Source of the DNA: Brevibacillus ruminantium
GTDB lineage: Bacteria; Bacillota; Bacilli; Brevibacillales; Brevibacillaceae
DNA: 64,000 nt
Assembly (NCBI RefSeq): GCF_023746555.1
Contig: NZ_CP098755.1
Location: forward strand, 2,367,001-2,431,000
Direction of reading: 5' to 3'
Shown here: positions 33,544 to 43,982 of the stretch, in pieces
Layout: every line of letters begins with the position of its first letter
Numbering within the stretch: the stretch's first letter is position 1
Notes under the pieces: generated by a model
Told to the model about the DNA's origin: nothing
Seen by the model: the letters and a program-made list of their open reading frames with translations, nothing else
Databases searched by the model: none
Made by a program: the position numbers and the translations under genes

Positions 33544-35622
33544 ATGGCTGATACGCTAGTGATTGTTGAATCCCCGGCGAAAGCAAAAACGATTGGTAAA
33601 TATCTGGGAAGCAAATATATAGTAAAGGCGTCGATGGGCCATGTGCGGGACCTCCCGAAAAGCCAAATGGGTGTCGACGTAACACAGCAATTTCAACCCA
33701 AATACATAACGATCCGCGGCAAGGGCGATGTATTGAAAAGCTTGAAGGACGCAGCCAAGAAAGTGAAAAAAGTATATCTGGCGGCGGACCCGGATCGTGA
33801 AGGGGAAGCGATTGCGTGGCATCTCGCCCAGTATTTGGGCCTCGATCTGAACCAGCCGCTTCGCGTGGTTTTCAACGAAATTACCAAGGATGCGATCAAA
33901 GAAGCGTTCAAACAACCGCGCCATATTAACATGGATCTGGTTAACGCACAGCAAGCGAGAAGGATTTTGGACCGCTTAGTGGGATACAACATCAGCCCGA
34001 TCCTGTGGAAAAAAGTTCGCAAGGGTTTAAGCGCTGGCCGAGTACAATCGGTTACGGTCAAAATGATTATCGACAGAGAGCGTGAAATTCAACAATTCAT
34101 CCCGGAAGAATATTGGACGATCAGCAGTATGCTGCTCAGCAACGGGAAGAGGTTTGAAGCAAAATTCTTCGGATACGGTGAAGAAAAAGCAGAGCTGAAA
34201 TCCGAAGCCGACGTAAAACAGGTGTTGGAGAAAGTTGGCGAGCATCCTTTTGTCGTGCAAAAGGTAACGAAGCGGGAGCGAAAAAGAAATCCGGCACCGC
34301 CGTTCATCACCAGCTCTTTGCAGCAGGAAGCAGCCAGGAAGCTGAATTTCCGTACCTCGAAAACGATGCGGATTGCTCAGGAGCTGTACGAAGGGATTGA
34401 CCTGGGAAACAAAGAGGGTACCGTGGGTTTGATCACCTATATGCGTACAGACTCTACCCGGATTTCGGTTACGGCACAAAACGAAGCAAAGGAATACATT
34501 CTGGAGCATTATGGCAGCGACTACGTTTTGTCAGAACCGCGTACGCAGGCCAAGAATGAAAACGCCCAGGATGCGCACGAAGCAATCCGCCCTACGTCTG
34601 TCCTGCGATCCCCTGATCAAATGAAAGACGTGCTCAGCCGTGATCAATTGCGCTTGTATCGCTTGATCTGGGAGCGCTTCCTCGCCAGTCAGATGGCGTC
34701 CGCTGTTTTGGATACGATGAGTGTGGATATCGACGCAAACGGAGTTGCCTTCCGGGCAACCGGTTCAAAAGTGAAATTCCCCGGATTTATGAAAGTATAT
34801 ATAGAAGGAAGCGACGACAACAACGAGGAAGAATCGTTTCTGCCGCCGATCGAAGAGGGAGAGACGCTCGGTGTTGAAACAATCGAGCCTGCGCAGCATT
34901 TTACCCAGCCGCCCCCTCGATACTCAGAAGCGCGATTGATCAAGACGTTGGAGGAAAAAGGAATCGGCCGCCCGTCCACTTATGCGCCAACCCTGGAAAC
35001 TGTCCAAAAGCGCGGGTACGTTGCTTTGGAGGAAAAACGCTTTATCCCGACAGAGTTGGGGGAAATCGTTATCGGGCTAATTGAGGAATTCTTTCCGGAA
35101 ATTCTCGACGTCGAGTTTACCGCTCATATGGAATCAGATTTGGACGGGGTCGAAGAAGGCGTAGCCGACTGGATTAAAGTGCTCGACCAGTTTTATGGTG
35201 GCTTTGCCAAACGGGTAGCAGTCGCGGAAGAACAGATGGAAGAGGTAGAGCTGAAAGACGAGGAATCCGATGAGTTCTGCGAACTATGCGGAAGCGTGAT
35301 GGTATACAAGCTGGGCCGTTTTGGAAAGTTTCTGGCCTGCTCCGGATTCCCTGATTGCCGCAATACCAAGCCAATCGTCAAAGAAATTGGCGTAAAGTGC
35401 CCAAGTTGTGAAACCGGATCGATTATTGAACGTAAATCTAAAAAGAGCCGCATTTTCTACGGTTGTAACCGTTACCCCGAGTGTGACTTCGTCTCCTGGG
35501 ACAAACCGATTGCCCGTCCGTGTCCAAAATGCAACAGCCTTCTTGTGGAGAAAAAGAAGAAAAAACAAGGCGTCAGCATCGCGTGCACCAAGTGTGACTA
35601 CCAGGAAGAAGCCGATTCCTAA
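33544..35622 (+). CDS. topA: DNA topoisomerase I (type IA)
   Basis: 692 residues. Toprim domain: [17 protein letters not shown] and the acidic [14 protein letters not shown]. Catalytic Y299 lies in [11 protein letters not shown], and domain IV has [19 protein letters not shown]. Three C-terminal zinc-ribbon modules follow (CELCG...CSGFPDC, CPSCE...CNRYPEC, CPKCN...CTKC). It relaxes negative supercoils ahead of and behind the transcription and replication machinery. The ATG follows GGGGAGGAAAAAA. Confidence 0.98.
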   Translation: MADTLVIVESPAKAKTIGKYLGSKYIVKASMGHVRDLPKSQMGVDVTQQFQPKYITIRGKGDVLKSLKDAAKKVKKVYLAADPDREGEAIAWHLAQYLGLDLNQPLRVVFNEITKDAIKEAFKQPRHINMDLVNAQQARRILDRLVGYNISPILWKKVRKGLSAGRVQSVTVKMIIDREREIQQFIPEEYWTISSMLLSNGKRFEAKFFGYGEEKAELKSEADVKQVLEKVGEHPFVVQKVTKRERKRNPAPPFITSSLQQEAARKLNFRTSKTMRIAQELYEGIDLGNKEGTVGLITYMRTDSTRISVTAQNEAKEYILEHYGSDYVLSEPRTQAKNENAQDAHEAIRPTSVLRSPDQMKDVLSRDQLRLYRLIWERFLASQMASAVLDTMSVDIDANGVAFRATGSKVKFPGFMKVYIEGSDDNNEEESFLPPIEEGETLGVETIEPAQHFTQPPPRYSEARLIKTLEEKGIGRPSTYAPTLETVQKRGYVALEEKRFIPTELGEIVIGLIEEFFPEILDVEFTAHMESDLDGVEEGVADWIKVLDQFYGGFAKRVAVAEEQMEEVELKDEESDEFCELCGSVMVYKLGRFGKFLACSGFPDCRNTKPIVKEIGVKCPSCETGSIIERKSKKSRIFYGCNRYPECDFVSWDKPIARPCPKCNSLLVEKKKKKQGVSIACTKCDYQEEADS

Positions 35623-35642
35623 TAGCGTTGGAGGATAACAGC

Positions 35643-36959
35643 ATGACAAAACAACTACATGTGGCGGTGGTCGGTGCCGGGCTTGCGGGAAGTGAGGCAG
35701 CCTGGCAGATTGCCCAATCGGGTGTGAACGTAAAGCTGTACGAAATGCGCCCCAAAACAAAAACACCGGCCCACCATACGGATAAATTTGCCGAGCTTGT
35801 TTGCAGCAACTCTCTTCGTGCCAATTCACTGACCAATGCAGTTGGCGTATTAAAGGAAGAAATGCGCCGATTTGATTCGGTGATTATCGGAGCTGCGGAC
35901 AAATGTGCCGTACCTGCGGGAGGAGCCTTGGCCGTAGACAGGCATGAGTTTGCCCAGTACGTGACAGAAGCTGTACGCAATCACCCGCTGATCGAGGTGC
36001 AAAATGAAGAAGTGACCGAGATCCCCGAGGGGATTGTGATTATCGCGACGGGTCCGCTAACTTCACCGGCTTTATCCGAGCAGCTCGCATCCTTGACAGG
36101 GGAAGAGTACCTGTATTTTTACGATGCGGCCGCTCCGATCATCGAGCGGGAATCCATCGATATGGAGAAGGCCTTTGTAGCTTCTCGCTATGACAAAGGC
36201 GAAGCGGCGTACCTGAATTGTCCGATGAGCGAGGAAGAGTTTAACCGCTTTTACGATGCGCTCGTCAGTGCCGAGGCAGTACCACTGAAAGAATTTGAAA
36301 AAGAAATCTTTTTTGAGGGGTGCATGCCGATTGAGGTGATGGCCAGCCGCGGGAGACAGACCATGCTCTTCGGACCGCTAAAGCCAGTCGGCCTGATCGA
36401 TCCACGCACAGGTAAACAGCCGTACGCGGTTGTACAGCTGCGCCAGGATAACAGTGCGGCGACTCTTTATAATATCGTAGGCTTCCAGACCCATTTGAAA
36501 TGGCCGGAGCAAAAACGGGTTTTCTCGATGATTCCCGGACTGGAAAACTGCGAAATTATCCGCTACGGAGTGATGCATCGCAATACCTTCATTAATTCTC
36601 CGAAGCTGCTGCGTGCCACGTACCAGTATAAACAGCGGGATACGCTGTTCTTCGCTGGACAAATGACAGGGGTAGAAGGCTATGTAGAGTCAGCTGCTTC
36701 CGGTTTGTTGGCGGGACTGAATGCCGCCCGTCTAGCGAAAGGAGAGGAACTGCTTGTCCTTCCTCCGGAAACAATCATGGGCAGCATGGCTCGCTACATT
36801 ACCACGACGGACCCGAATAATTTTCAGCCTATGAATGCAAACTTTGGGCTAGTTCCGGAGCTGGGTAAGCGCATTCGCAACAAACGGGAGAAAAACGAAA
36901 AACTCGCTGAGCGGGCGCTAGACACAATTCAGAATTTTACACAAAAACGACACAATTAA
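35643..36959 (+). CDS. trmFO: tRNA m5U54 methyltransferase, folate-dependent (TrmFO)
   Basis: 438 residues from the ATG at 35643 after TTGGAGGATAACAGC; the TTG at 35628 is part of the ribosome-site region. FAD motif [18 protein letters not shown]. Family motifs [23 protein letters not shown] and [15 protein letters not shown]-type [17 protein letters not shown]. It makes ribothymidine in the T-loop of tRNA using methylenetetrahydrofolate and FADH2. Its place between topA and xerC is the Bacillales arrangement. Confidence 0.97.
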   Translation: MTKQLHVAVVGAGLAGSEAAWQIAQSGVNVKLYEMRPKTKTPAHHTDKFAELVCSNSLRANSLTNAVGVLKEEMRRFDSVIIGAADKCAVPAGGALAVDRHEFAQYVTEAVRNHPLIEVQNEEVTEIPEGIVIIATGPLTSPALSEQLASLTGEEYLYFYDAAAPIIERESIDMEKAFVASRYDKGEAAYLNCPMSEEEFNRFYDALVSAEAVPLKEFEKEIFFEGCMPIEVMASRGRQTMLFGPLKPVGLIDPRTGKQPYAVVQLRQDNSAATLYNIVGFQTHLKWPEQKRVFSMIPGLENCEIIRYGVMHRNTFINSPKLLRATYQYKQRDTLFFAGQMTGVEGYVESAASGLLAGLNAARLAKGEELLVLPPETIMGSMARYITTTDPNNFQPMNANFGLVPELGKRIRNKREKNEKLAERALDTIQNFTQKRHN

Positions 36960-36961
36960 AG

Positions 36962-36991
36962 TTGATATCTGATTTTTTCCTATGTTACTAT
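36962..36991 (+). promoter_or_regulatory. Promoter candidate for xerC-hslV-hslU-codY
   Basis: TTGATA and TACTAT with an 18-base spacer, starting three bases after the trmFO stop. It would serve the xerC-hslVU-codY unit with a leader of about 25 bases. Confidence 0.5.
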
Positions 36992-37021
36992 ATAGGTGCC
37001 TTCGAGGAGGGTGCGTGCCAG

Positions 37022-37963
37022 ATGGACAATGGGCAAGAAATATCCATAGAAATTGAGTCGTTCGTCCAATATTTACGCATTGAGAAAAATGCCTCTTCTC
37101 ATACGGTGAAGCATTACGTGGCAGATATCAACGAATTCGTCGCTTTTATGGAACAGCACCAAATCCCCGTATTTGCTGCTGTTTCTTATTTGCACGGCCG
37201 TTCTTTTCTCGCCCATTTGGCAAAAAAGGGTCTTTCGCGGCGCAGCATTGCCCGCAAGCTTTCCAGTTTGCGCAGCCTGTACCGCTTCTTGTTAAGGGAA
37301 GAAAAACTGACGCAAAATCCGTTTCAAATGGTATCGACACCAAAGGTAGAGAAAAAACTGCCCTCTTTTTTGTACCCAAACGAACTCCAGTCTTTCTTTG
37401 ACATGCCTGACACGAAGACCCCGCTCGGCTTGCGTGACCGGCTTATTTTTGAGCTTTTGTATGCAAGTGGGATTCGCGTGTCCGAGCTGGTAACACTAAC
37501 ATTGAAAGCAGTCAACCTCAGTATGGGAGTTGCTCTGGTTTACGGCAAAGGGGCAAAAGAAAGATATGTTCCAATCGGTAGTTATGCGTGCGACGTTCTT
37601 CGGCAATACCTAGAATATGGAAGAAAAACCCTTCTTGCCGGAAAGACAGACCATGGGTTCCTGCTGCTCAATTATCGAGGGGAGCCACTGTCTGATCGAA
37701 GTGTCCGGCGAATCGTCGATAAATACGTGGAAACGCACGCTCTAAATCTTCGCGTCTCTCCACATACGTTTCGCCACACGTTTGCAACCCATCTGCTGAA
37801 CGGTGGGGCTGATTTGCGAACCGTGCAAGAACTGCTCGGTCACGTCAATATTTCGACTACCCAGGTGTATACACATGTGACGAAGGAAAGGCTGCGACAT
37901 GTTTACGACGCAGCCCATCCGCGCGCGGGTGATTCCCGTCCGGGATCGGCCGGTAGTACATAA
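37022..37963 (+). CDS. xerC: Tyrosine recombinase XerC (CodV)
   Basis: 313 residues from the ATG at 37022 behind GAGGAGGGTGCG; the frame opens at 36962 inside the promoter. The N-terminal SAM-like core-binding domain has [18 protein letters not shown]. The catalytic set is R152 (ASGIRVSEL), Lys in [12 protein letters not shown]248 and R251 (HTFRHTFAT), His in ELLGHVNIS and Tyr in TQVYTHV. It resolves chromosome dimers at dif with XerD. In B. subtilis it is codV, first gene of the codVWXY operon, as here. Confidence 0.97.
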   Translation: MDNGQEISIEIESFVQYLRIEKNASSHTVKHYVADINEFVAFMEQHQIPVFAAVSYLHGRSFLAHLAKKGLSRRSIARKLSSLRSLYRFLLREEKLTQNPFQMVSTPKVEKKLPSFLYPNELQSFFDMPDTKTPLGLRDRLIFELLYASGIRVSELVTLTLKAVNLSMGVALVYGKGAKERYVPIGSYACDVLRQYLEYGRKTLLAGKTDHGFLLLNYRGEPLSDRSVRRIVDKYVETHALNLRVSPHTFRHTFATHLLNGGADLRTVQELLGHVNISTTQVYTHVTKERLRHVYDAAHPRAGDSRPGSAGST

Positions 37964-37979
37964 GCGGGAGGAATCTGTA

Positions 37980-38522
37980 ATGGAACAGTTTCATGCGACT
38001 ACGATTTTTGCCATCCATCATAATGGTGAAGCGGCCATGGCTGGCGATGGCCAAGTCACGTTCGGCAACAGTATGGTAATGAAACACGGCGCAAAAAAAG
38101 TAAGGCGTCTCTATCGCGGTGAGGTGCTGGCTGGATTTGCCGGTTCGGTAGCAGATGCGATCACCCTGTTTGAAAAGTTCGAAGCAAAACTTGAAGAATA
38201 CCATGGCAACCTGCAGAGGGCAGCCGTGGAATTAGCGAAGGAATGGCGTATGGATAAGATTCTGCGTCGGTTGGAAGCGATGATGATTGTCTGCAACAAA
38301 GAGCACTTGCTTTTGATCTCGGGCAACGGTGAAATCATCGAACCGGACGATGGAATCCTCGCGATTGGTTCCGGCGGAAGTTTTGCGCTTGCTGCAGGAA
38401 GAGCGTTGAAGCGATATGCGCCGCATTTGACCGCAAGAGAAATAGCCGAGGCTTCCTTGCGAACGGCTGCTGAGATTTGCGTATTCACCAACGACAATTT
38501 AGTCATCGACGAGATGAAGTGA
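37980..38522 (+). CDS. hslV: HslV/ClpQ (CodW) peptidase subunit
   Basis: 180 residues from the ATG at 37980 behind GGGAGGAATCTGTA. The proteasome-beta-like fold is seen in [36 protein letters not shown] and [17 protein letters not shown]. The N terminus reads [10 protein letters not shown]. subtilis CodW starts MSSFHATT and uses the exposed Ser; here that Ser is absent. So the nucleophile would be the Thr of ATT after removal of six residues, as in E. coli-type HslV, or the enzyme is processed differently. With HslU it forms an ATP-dependent protease. Confidence 0.95.
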   Translation: MEQFHATTIFAIHHNGEAAMAGDGQVTFGNSMVMKHGAKKVRRLYRGEVLAGFAGSVADAITLFEKFEAKLEEYHGNLQRAAVELAKEWRMDKILRRLEAMMIVCNKEHLLLISGNGEIIEPDDGILAIGSGGSFALAAGRALKRYAPHLTAREIAEASLRTAAEICVFTNDNLVIDEMK

Positions 38523-38536
38523 AGGGAGGACTCCTG

Positions 38537-39931
38537 GTGTTGAACCTTGAACAATTAACCCCGCGTAAGATTGTCGAACATCTGGATAAATACATCGTAG
38601 GGCAAGGTCAAGCGAAAAAGGCGATTGCTGTTGCTCTTCGCAACCGCTATCGCCGTGATAAGCTGCCAGAGCAAATCAGAGATGAGGTAATCCCCAAAAA
38701 CATCCTGATGATTGGTCCGACCGGTGTGGGGAAGACGGAAATTGCCCGCAGGATTGCGAAGATTACAGGTGCCCCTTTTATCAAAGTAGAGGCGACAAAG
38801 TTTACTGAGGTGGGGTATGTCGGACGCGACGTAGAGTCGATGGTTCGCGATCTGATCGAAGCGGCAATCCGCACGGTGAAACAGGAGAAGATGGAATCCG
38901 TAAAGGAAAGGGCCGAAAAGCTGGCCAACGAAGCCATCGTCAACATTCTCGTTCCGACGCGAAAACAGCAGCAGTCTTTTAAAAATCCGCTCGAAATGTT
39001 TTTCGGCGGGCAACAGCAGCAACAGAATACCGCTGAACCCGAGGATGCCTCGATTGAACAACAGCGCCGTCAGGTAACCTGGCAGCTGGATGCGGGCCAG
39101 CTCGAGGAGCAGATGATTGAAATCGATGTGGAAGACCAAAGCCCCTCGATGTTTGACATGTTCCAGGTACCCGGTACGGAGCAAATGGGCATGCAAATGC
39201 AGGATATGTTGGGGAATCTTCTCCCGAAACGAACGAAGAAGAGAAAATTGCGAATTAAAGATGCTCGAAAGGTATTAATTCAGCAAGAAGCGCAAAAACT
39301 GGTGGATATGGATGAAGTAACACAGGAGTCCATCCGACGTGCTGAAAATCACGGCATCATCTTTATCGACGAGATTGACAAGATCGCCGGCAAGGATAAC
39401 AGGGGACCTGATGTATCTCGAGAAGGCGTCCAAAGAGACATTTTGCCGATCGTGGAAGGCTCAACTGTCATGACTAAGTATGGTCCGGTCAAAACGGATT
39501 ACATGCTGTTCATCGCTGCTGGCGCCTTTCACATCGCGAAGCCGTCTGACTTGATTCCTGAGCTTCAGGGACGTTTTCCGATCCGGGTTGAACTGACCAG
39601 CTTGCGGGTCGAGGATTTCGTTCGTATCCTGACGGAACCAAAAAACGCCCTGCTGAAGCAATATATTGCGCTTCTTGAAACAGAAGGGATTCGCGTGGAA
39701 TTTACTGCGGAAGCCATTCAAGAGATCGCTAAGTTGGCTGCTGAAGTGAACCAGTCCACCGACAATATAGGTGCAAGACGACTTCACACCATGCTTGAAA
39801 AGCTGCTGGAGGACCTCTCGTTCGAGGCGCCGGACATTCATTTGGATGTTGTGCAGATCACGCCGGAATACGTGCGTGAAAAGCTGGGAGTGATCGTCGG
39901 AAACAAAGATTTGAGCCAGTACATTCTCTAA
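38537..39931 (+). CDS. hslU: HslU/ClpY (CodX) ATPase subunit
   Basis: 464 residues from GTG 38537 (or TTG 38540) after GGGAGGA; the frame extends upstream into hslV without a site. AAA+ motifs: Walker [10 protein letters not shown], Walker [14 protein letters not shown], sensor [21 protein letters not shown]. The I domain (about 110-240) contains a Gln-rich insert ([18 protein letters not shown]). C-terminal sensor II in [22 protein letters not shown]. It unfolds substrates for HslV. 14 bases after hslV. Confidence 0.97.
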   Translation: MLNLEQLTPRKIVEHLDKYIVGQGQAKKAIAVALRNRYRRDKLPEQIRDEVIPKNILMIGPTGVGKTEIARRIAKITGAPFIKVEATKFTEVGYVGRDVESMVRDLIEAAIRTVKQEKMESVKERAEKLANEAIVNILVPTRKQQQSFKNPLEMFFGGQQQQQNTAEPEDASIEQQRRQVTWQLDAGQLEEQMIEIDVEDQSPSMFDMFQVPGTEQMGMQMQDMLGNLLPKRTKKRKLRIKDARKVLIQQEAQKLVDMDEVTQESIRRAENHGIIFIDEIDKIAGKDNRGPDVSREGVQRDILPIVEGSTVMTKYGPVKTDYMLFIAAGAFHIAKPSDLIPELQGRFPIRVELTSLRVEDFVRILTEPKNALLKQYIALLETEGIRVEFTAEAIQEIAKLAAEVNQSTDNIGARRLHTMLEKLLEDLSFEAPDIHLDVVQITPEYVREKLGVIVGNKDLSQYIL

Positions 39932-39977
39932 AAAATAATATATGTTGGTCAAGTAAATTGACTGGGAGGAAACCAGA

Positions 39978-40757
39978 ATGGATCTGTTATCGAAAACAAG
40001 AAGAATTAACCGCTTGCTGCAAAAATCAGCAGGACATGCGGTAAACTTTAGCGAAATGGCACAGGTGCTCAGCGATGTGATTGAGGCCAATATTTTCGTC
40101 GTCAGCCGCAAAGGGAAGCTGCTGGGCTTTGCCATTCATCAGGAAGTAGACAACGAACGTATCCGGAAAATGCTGGAGGAGCGTCGTTTTCCAGAGGAAT
40201 ACAGCCATGGCTTGCTGAAGGTAGAAGAAACCTCCGCAAACCTGGATGTGGATAGTCCTTACACGATTTTCCCAGTGGAGATGAAAGAAGTATTCCGTAC
40301 AGGCTGGACCACTCTGGTTCCAATCATGGGTGGCGGCGACCGACTGGGTACCCTGATCCTTGGTCGTGTGAATAACCAATTCGTTGATGACGACCTGGTA
40401 CTGGCGGAAGTAGGGGCGACTGTTGTCGGCATGGAAATTCTGCGTGAACGCTCGGAAGCTATTGAGGAAGAAGCGCGGAGCAAGGCAGTTGTCCAAATGG
40501 CTATTGGTTCCCTTTCCTACAGTGAACTGGAGGCAGTTGAGCATATCTTTGAAGAGCTGGAAGGAAAAGAAGGCTTGCTCGTAGCTTCGAAGATTGCTGA
40601 CCGCGTAGGAATTACCCGTTCTGTGATCGTAAATGCACTGCGCAAGCTGGAGAGTGCGGGTGTGATTGAATCCCGTTCCTTGGGTATGAAGGGTACGTAT
40701 ATCAAAGTATTGAATGAAAAGCTGTTGCCTGAGCTTGAAAAACTGAAAAGTTCATAA
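39978..40757 (+). CDS. codY: CodY, GTP- and branched-chain-amino-acid-sensing repressor
   Basis: 259 residues, the standard length. N-terminal GAF domain (about 1-155: [56 protein letters not shown]) binds Ile/Val. The C-terminal winged helix has [39 protein letters not shown], split here only by quoting. The ATG follows GGGAGGAAACCAG. CodY represses stationary-phase, amino-acid and motility genes when GTP and BCAA are high. It is the last gene before the fla/che operon. Confidence 0.98.
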   Translation: MDLLSKTRRINRLLQKSAGHAVNFSEMAQVLSDVIEANIFVVSRKGKLLGFAIHQEVDNERIRKMLEERRFPEEYSHGLLKVEETSANLDVDSPYTIFPVEMKEVFRTGWTTLVPIMGGGDRLGTLILGRVNNQFVDDDLVLAEVGATVVGMEILRERSEAIEEEARSKAVVQMAIGSLSYSELEAVEHIFEELEGKEGLLVASKIADRVGITRSVIVNALRKLESAGVIESRSLGMKGTYIKVLNEKLLPELEKLKSS

Positions 40758-40826
40758 AAAAGATAGAACCTTTGTCCAAAAACCGGTATAAGAGGTTTTC
40801 CAGAGTCGATAAAGGGGTATAGAAAG

Positions 40827-40857
40827 GGTGTAGCATATCATGCTACACCTTTTTTCT
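40827..40857 (+). terminator. Terminator of the codY operon
   Basis: GGTGTAGCA-TATCA-TGCTACACC followed by TTTTTT: perfect nine-pair stem with T-run, 70 bases after codY. Confidence 0.9.
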
Positions 40858-40882
40858 AGGTCTTTAGACCTATTATCATGTC

Positions 40883-40983
40883 GAAAATCTGAAAGTTTTA
40901 TAAAATAGGTAAAAACGTTAGTGGGAAAAAAACTAGATAATTCAAATATTTGTAAGGTTTTTAAACAAAATTTTCATGATACT
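40883..40983 (+). promoter_or_regulatory. Two imperfect CodY-box-like sites upstream of the fla/che operon
   Basis: Against the known 15-base consensus AATTTTCWGAAAATT, the segment at 40969-40983 (AATTTTCATGATACT) differs at four positions. The segment at 40883-40897 (GAAAATCTGAAAGTT) differs at five. CodY represses fla/che in B. subtilis, so the sites are plausible. The matches are weak and could arise by chance in AT-rich DNA. Confidence 0.35.
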
Positions 40984-41072
40984 AACAGGATTAGGAAACG
41001 TCAGGGATTTAGTCCCATTGAATCATTTTCCTAAAACTTATGCGAATAGGGCTTTTTTCGTCATACCAGTTT

Positions 41073-41081
41073 TGCTATGAT
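41073..41081 (+). promoter_or_regulatory. Extended -10 promoter of the fla/che operon
   Basis: TGCTATGAT fits TGnTATAAT with one mismatch and lies about 90 bases ahead of flgB. No sigma-D (TAAA...GCCGATAT) site was seen, so transcription by the vegetative sigma factor is the simplest reading. Confidence 0.45.
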
Positions 41082-41169
41082 TGAGTCGTATTCGCGTGTC
41101 GAATTAGAAGGAAATTCCTAGAGTTTTGTGGAAATACAGAGAAGCAACGGAATGGGGGGAAGGAGAAAA

Positions 41170-41580
41170 ATGCTGGTAAATAACCATTTGGGGATTCTTG
41201 AGCGATCTTTGGACGCTGCCATGCTTCGACAAAGAACGATTGCGAATAACATGGCAAACATTGACACCCCTCACTTTAAAAGCAAGCAAGTTGTGTTTGA
41301 AGACCTACTTCAACAGGAAATTTCTGGGTCTTCGAGCCGAAATTTGGCAGCTTATCGCACAAACGCACGTCATATTCCATTTGGTAACAGTGGTATAACG
41401 AGCGTACCCAGAATCGTTTCCAATCCAGATGGCATCGTACAAAATAGCGGAAATGACGTGGATATGGAATTCGAAATGAATGAGTATGCCAAAAACATCA
41501 TTTGGTACGGTGGATTAACACAGCTGACTGCTGGTTATTTTACGAAGCTGCGCAGCGTAATTGAGGGTGGAGGTAAGTAA
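41170..41580 (+). CDS. flgB: Flagellar basal-body rod protein FlgB
   Basis: 136 residues from the ATG at 41170 behind GGGGAAGGAGAAAA; the frame extends 14 codons upstream without a site. The rod motif is RTIANNMANIDTPHFKSKQV, followed by a C-terminal helix region (VDMEFEMNEYAKNIIWYGGL). It forms the proximal rod with FlgC and FliE and is exported by the type III apparatus. First gene of the fla/che operon; flgC follows after two bases. Confidence 0.96.
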   Translation: MLVNNHLGILERSLDAAMLRQRTIANNMANIDTPHFKSKQVVFEDLLQQEISGSSSRNLAAYRTNARHIPFGNSGITSVPRIVSNPDGIVQNSGNDVDMEFEMNEYAKNIIWYGGLTQLTAGYFTKLRSVIEGGGK

Positions 41581-41582
41581 TT

Positions 41583-42041
41583 ATGAGCATGTTTGTTGGA
41601 ATGAATACAAGCGCATCTGCGTTGACAGCAAACCGTCTGCGTCTGGACACGATCGCCGCGAATGTGGCCAATGCCAATACCACTCGCGCCACCCAGGTAG
41701 ACGGAGTTTGGCAGCCGTACCGGCGTAAAATGGTTGAGCTGTCTCCAAAGGCTTCGGGCCAATCCTTTGATAATCTGCTTCAGGGAGCCATCGGCATGAT
41801 ATCAGGGGGATCGGAGCAGGGTGTCCGTGTAACGGCGATCCGCGAAGACAATACACCGTTCAAACGGGTGTTTGACCCGACTGATCCGGATGCAGATGCA
41901 GAAGGGTACGTTTTGAAGCCGAATGTTGACATGATGAAAGAAATGGTTGATTTGATTTCAGCATCCAGGGCTTATGAGGCGAACGTAACCATTTTGAACG
42001 GCGCCAAAAGCATGATGATGAAAGCATTGGAAATCAAATAG
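41583..42041 (+). CDS. flgC: Flagellar basal-body rod protein FlgC
   Basis: 152 residues. Rod-family N-terminal motif TIAANVANANTTRATQVDG and C-terminal MVDLISASRAYEANVTILNGAKSM, the paired helices common to all axial proteins. The gene begins three bases from the flgB stop, with its ribosome site GGAGGTAAG inside the end of flgB, so translation is coupled. Confidence 0.97.
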   Translation: MSMFVGMNTSASALTANRLRLDTIAANVANANTTRATQVDGVWQPYRRKMVELSPKASGQSFDNLLQGAIGMISGGSEQGVRVTAIREDNTPFKRVFDPTDPDADAEGYVLKPNVDMMKEMVDLISASRAYEANVTILNGAKSMMMKALEIK

Positions 42042-42058
42042 GGGAGGGCTTTTAATCG

Positions 42059-42358
42059 ATGGACATAAACGCACTTTCCCGGACGGGCCAGATACAGCCG
42101 CAGCTCCAGACAAAAACATATTCGCCTGCAGAAGTTAGCAAATCGTTTTCGTCGTTTTTATCCGATGCGATAACAGAAGTAAATCAAGCACAAATCGAGT
42201 CAGCGAACCTGACGGACAAGTTTGCAACTGGCCAGATACAAGATTTACATCAGGTGACCATCGCAGGTCAGAAGTCGTCCCTCATGCTCCAGTTGACATT
42301 GCAAGTTCGGAACAAAGTCATAGAGTCCTATCAGGAAATCATGCGAATGCCACTTTAA
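42059..42358 (+). CDS. fliE: Flagellar hook-basal body complex protein FliE
   Basis: 99 residues. FliE joins the MS ring to the rod. Its family end LTLQVRNKVIESYQEIMRMPL is exact, and the central FSSFLSDAITEVNQAQIESANL is typical. The ATG at 42059 follows GGGGAGGGCTTTTAATCG. Confidence 0.96.
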   Translation: MDINALSRTGQIQPQLQTKTYSPAEVSKSFSSFLSDAITEVNQAQIESANLTDKFATGQIQDLHQVTIAGQKSSLMLQLTLQVRNKVIESYQEIMRMPL

Positions 42359-42388
42359 TGTTTGGCGGTATCATTGGTGAGGTGAACC

Positions 42389-43969
42389 ATGAACGAGCGT
42401 CTAGCACTATATAAAGATCAAGCTTTGGCGAAATGGAACCAGCTGCCTAACAAACAGAAATGGATGATTTCCGGAATCGCTCTTTTTCTACTACTCTCAC
42501 TCGGTCTATACATATTTATTGCTTCACAGCCGGTATATAAGCCGTTATACAACCAGCGATTGAGTGAACAGGAGATCGGAATCATCAAACAGGAGCTGGA
42601 TGGCAAGAAAGTTCCGTATCGCATTACAGACAATGGCACCAGTATTGAAGTGCCGGAAAAACTTGCACAAGATGTCATCGTAGATTTGGCAGCCCAGGGT
42701 ATCCCGAGTCAGGCAGGCATTAATTCGGAAATTTTCTCCAACACTCTAGGCGTAACAGACCGTCAATTTGACGTGATGAAAAAGGAAGCTCTCCAGCAAG
42801 AACTGCGAAAAATGCTGGAACGTGTGAAGGGTGTCCGCAGCGCACAGGTCATGATCTCTTTGCCACAGGAAAGCGTCTGGGTAACCGAAACACCGGATGC
42901 CGCAACTGCATCCGTGATCGTAGATGTTGAACCAGGTACCAGACTGGATCAAAAACAGATCAACTCGTTGTATTTGCTGGTATCCCGAAGTGTGCCGAAG
43001 CTGTCTCCAGAAAACATCACCATATCCGACCAGTATTCCAATCTGTTGGATCGAACAGATGGAAACGAACCGGAGGGGAACCTGACAGCCTACGAACAAC
43101 AGGAACGAATCAAAGCAGATGTAGAGAAGAAAATTCAGCAAAACCTGTATACCCTTTTGGGTACGATCATGGGCAGAGACAAGGTCATTGTGCATACCTT
43201 CATCAGCATGAATTTTGACAAGGAAAACCGCGTCGAAAATCTGGTTGAAGCCCCTGATAAAGAAAACAATGAAGGTCTTATTATCTCATCACAAAAATTA
43301 TCCAAAGCATTTAGTGGACAGGGTGCACCTCCCGGAGGCATCGCCGGTACAGGTGCCAATGACACACCTGGCTATCCCGGAAGTACTCCGCAGGGAAGCA
43401 ACAGTCAGTATGAAGAACTGAACGATACGATCAATCGCGAAGTGAACCGGATTACCCGAAATATTTCGATGAGTCCTTATAAAATTGACGACATTACAAT
43501 CAATGTCGGGGTAGAGCCGCCAGAAGGTGGCCAATTGGACGAGCAAACGATGGAAGGCATCAAACAGGTCCTTCGAAACGTCGTGCGCGTGACATTGAGT
43601 GACAAAGGCATTGATCTGTCACAAGAAGAATTGGACAAGCATATTTCCGTACTGCCACGTCCGTTCTCCGGAAAAGTGGCTGCAGAAAATTCCAGCTTCC
43701 TCACACCTGCTTTGCTCTATGGTACGGGTGCAGTAGCCCTGCTTGCTCTCGCAGCAGTCGCTTATCTCATCTACCGCAGGCGCAACCAGGCCAAACTGAT
43801 GGAAGAGGAAATCGAAGACGTAGGAACCATGCAGTCGATGGAAATTCCCGATTTGGCCTATCAGGAAGACACCGATCAGACAGTGGTGCGAAAACAACTG
43901 GAAAAATTGGCGCGCAGCAAGCCGGACGAATTCGTCGTGTTGCTTCGTACTTGGTTAGCTGAAGATTAA
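42389..43969 (+). CDS. fliF: Flagellar M-ring protein FliF
   Basis: 526 residues with two membrane helices, WMISGIALFLLLSLGLYIFI (about 27-46) and LLYGTGAVALLALAAVAYLI (about 448-467). Between them lie the ring-building motifs, including GIPSQAGINSEIFSN and VRSAQVMISLPQESVW, and a Gly/Pro/Ser-rich loop (GAPPGGIAGTGANDTPGYPG). It forms the MS ring that holds the FliG rotor and the export gate. The C-terminal tail should bind FliG. Confidence 0.97.
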   Translation: MNERLALYKDQALAKWNQLPNKQKWMISGIALFLLLSLGLYIFIASQPVYKPLYNQRLSEQEIGIIKQELDGKKVPYRITDNGTSIEVPEKLAQDVIVDLAAQGIPSQAGINSEIFSNTLGVTDRQFDVMKKEALQQELRKMLERVKGVRSAQVMISLPQESVWVTETPDAATASVIVDVEPGTRLDQKQINSLYLLVSRSVPKLSPENITISDQYSNLLDRTDGNEPEGNLTAYEQQERIKADVEKKIQQNLYTLLGTIMGRDKVIVHTFISMNFDKENRVENLVEAPDKENNEGLIISSQKLSKAFSGQGAPPGGIAGTGANDTPGYPGSTPQGSNSQYEELNDTINREVNRITRNISMSPYKIDDITINVGVEPPEGGQLDEQTMEGIKQVLRNVVRVTLSDKGIDLSQEELDKHISVLPRPFSGKVAAENSSFLTPALLYGTGAVALLALAAVAYLIYRRRNQAKLMEEEIEDVGTMQSMEIPDLAYQEDTDQTVVRKQLEKLARSKPDEFVVLLRTWLAED

Positions 43970-43982
43970 GGAGTGAAAGTGA

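Larger units (their letters stand above)
40758..41169. other. Intergenic region between codY and flgB (412 bases)
   Basis: AT-rich, no gene. From left to right it holds the codY terminator, the inverted repeat TAGGTCT-TT-AGACCTA (about 40857-40872), two sequences resembling the CodY box, a hairpin GGGATTTAGTCCC (about 41003-41015) and an extended -10 promoter. Confidence 0.6.
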
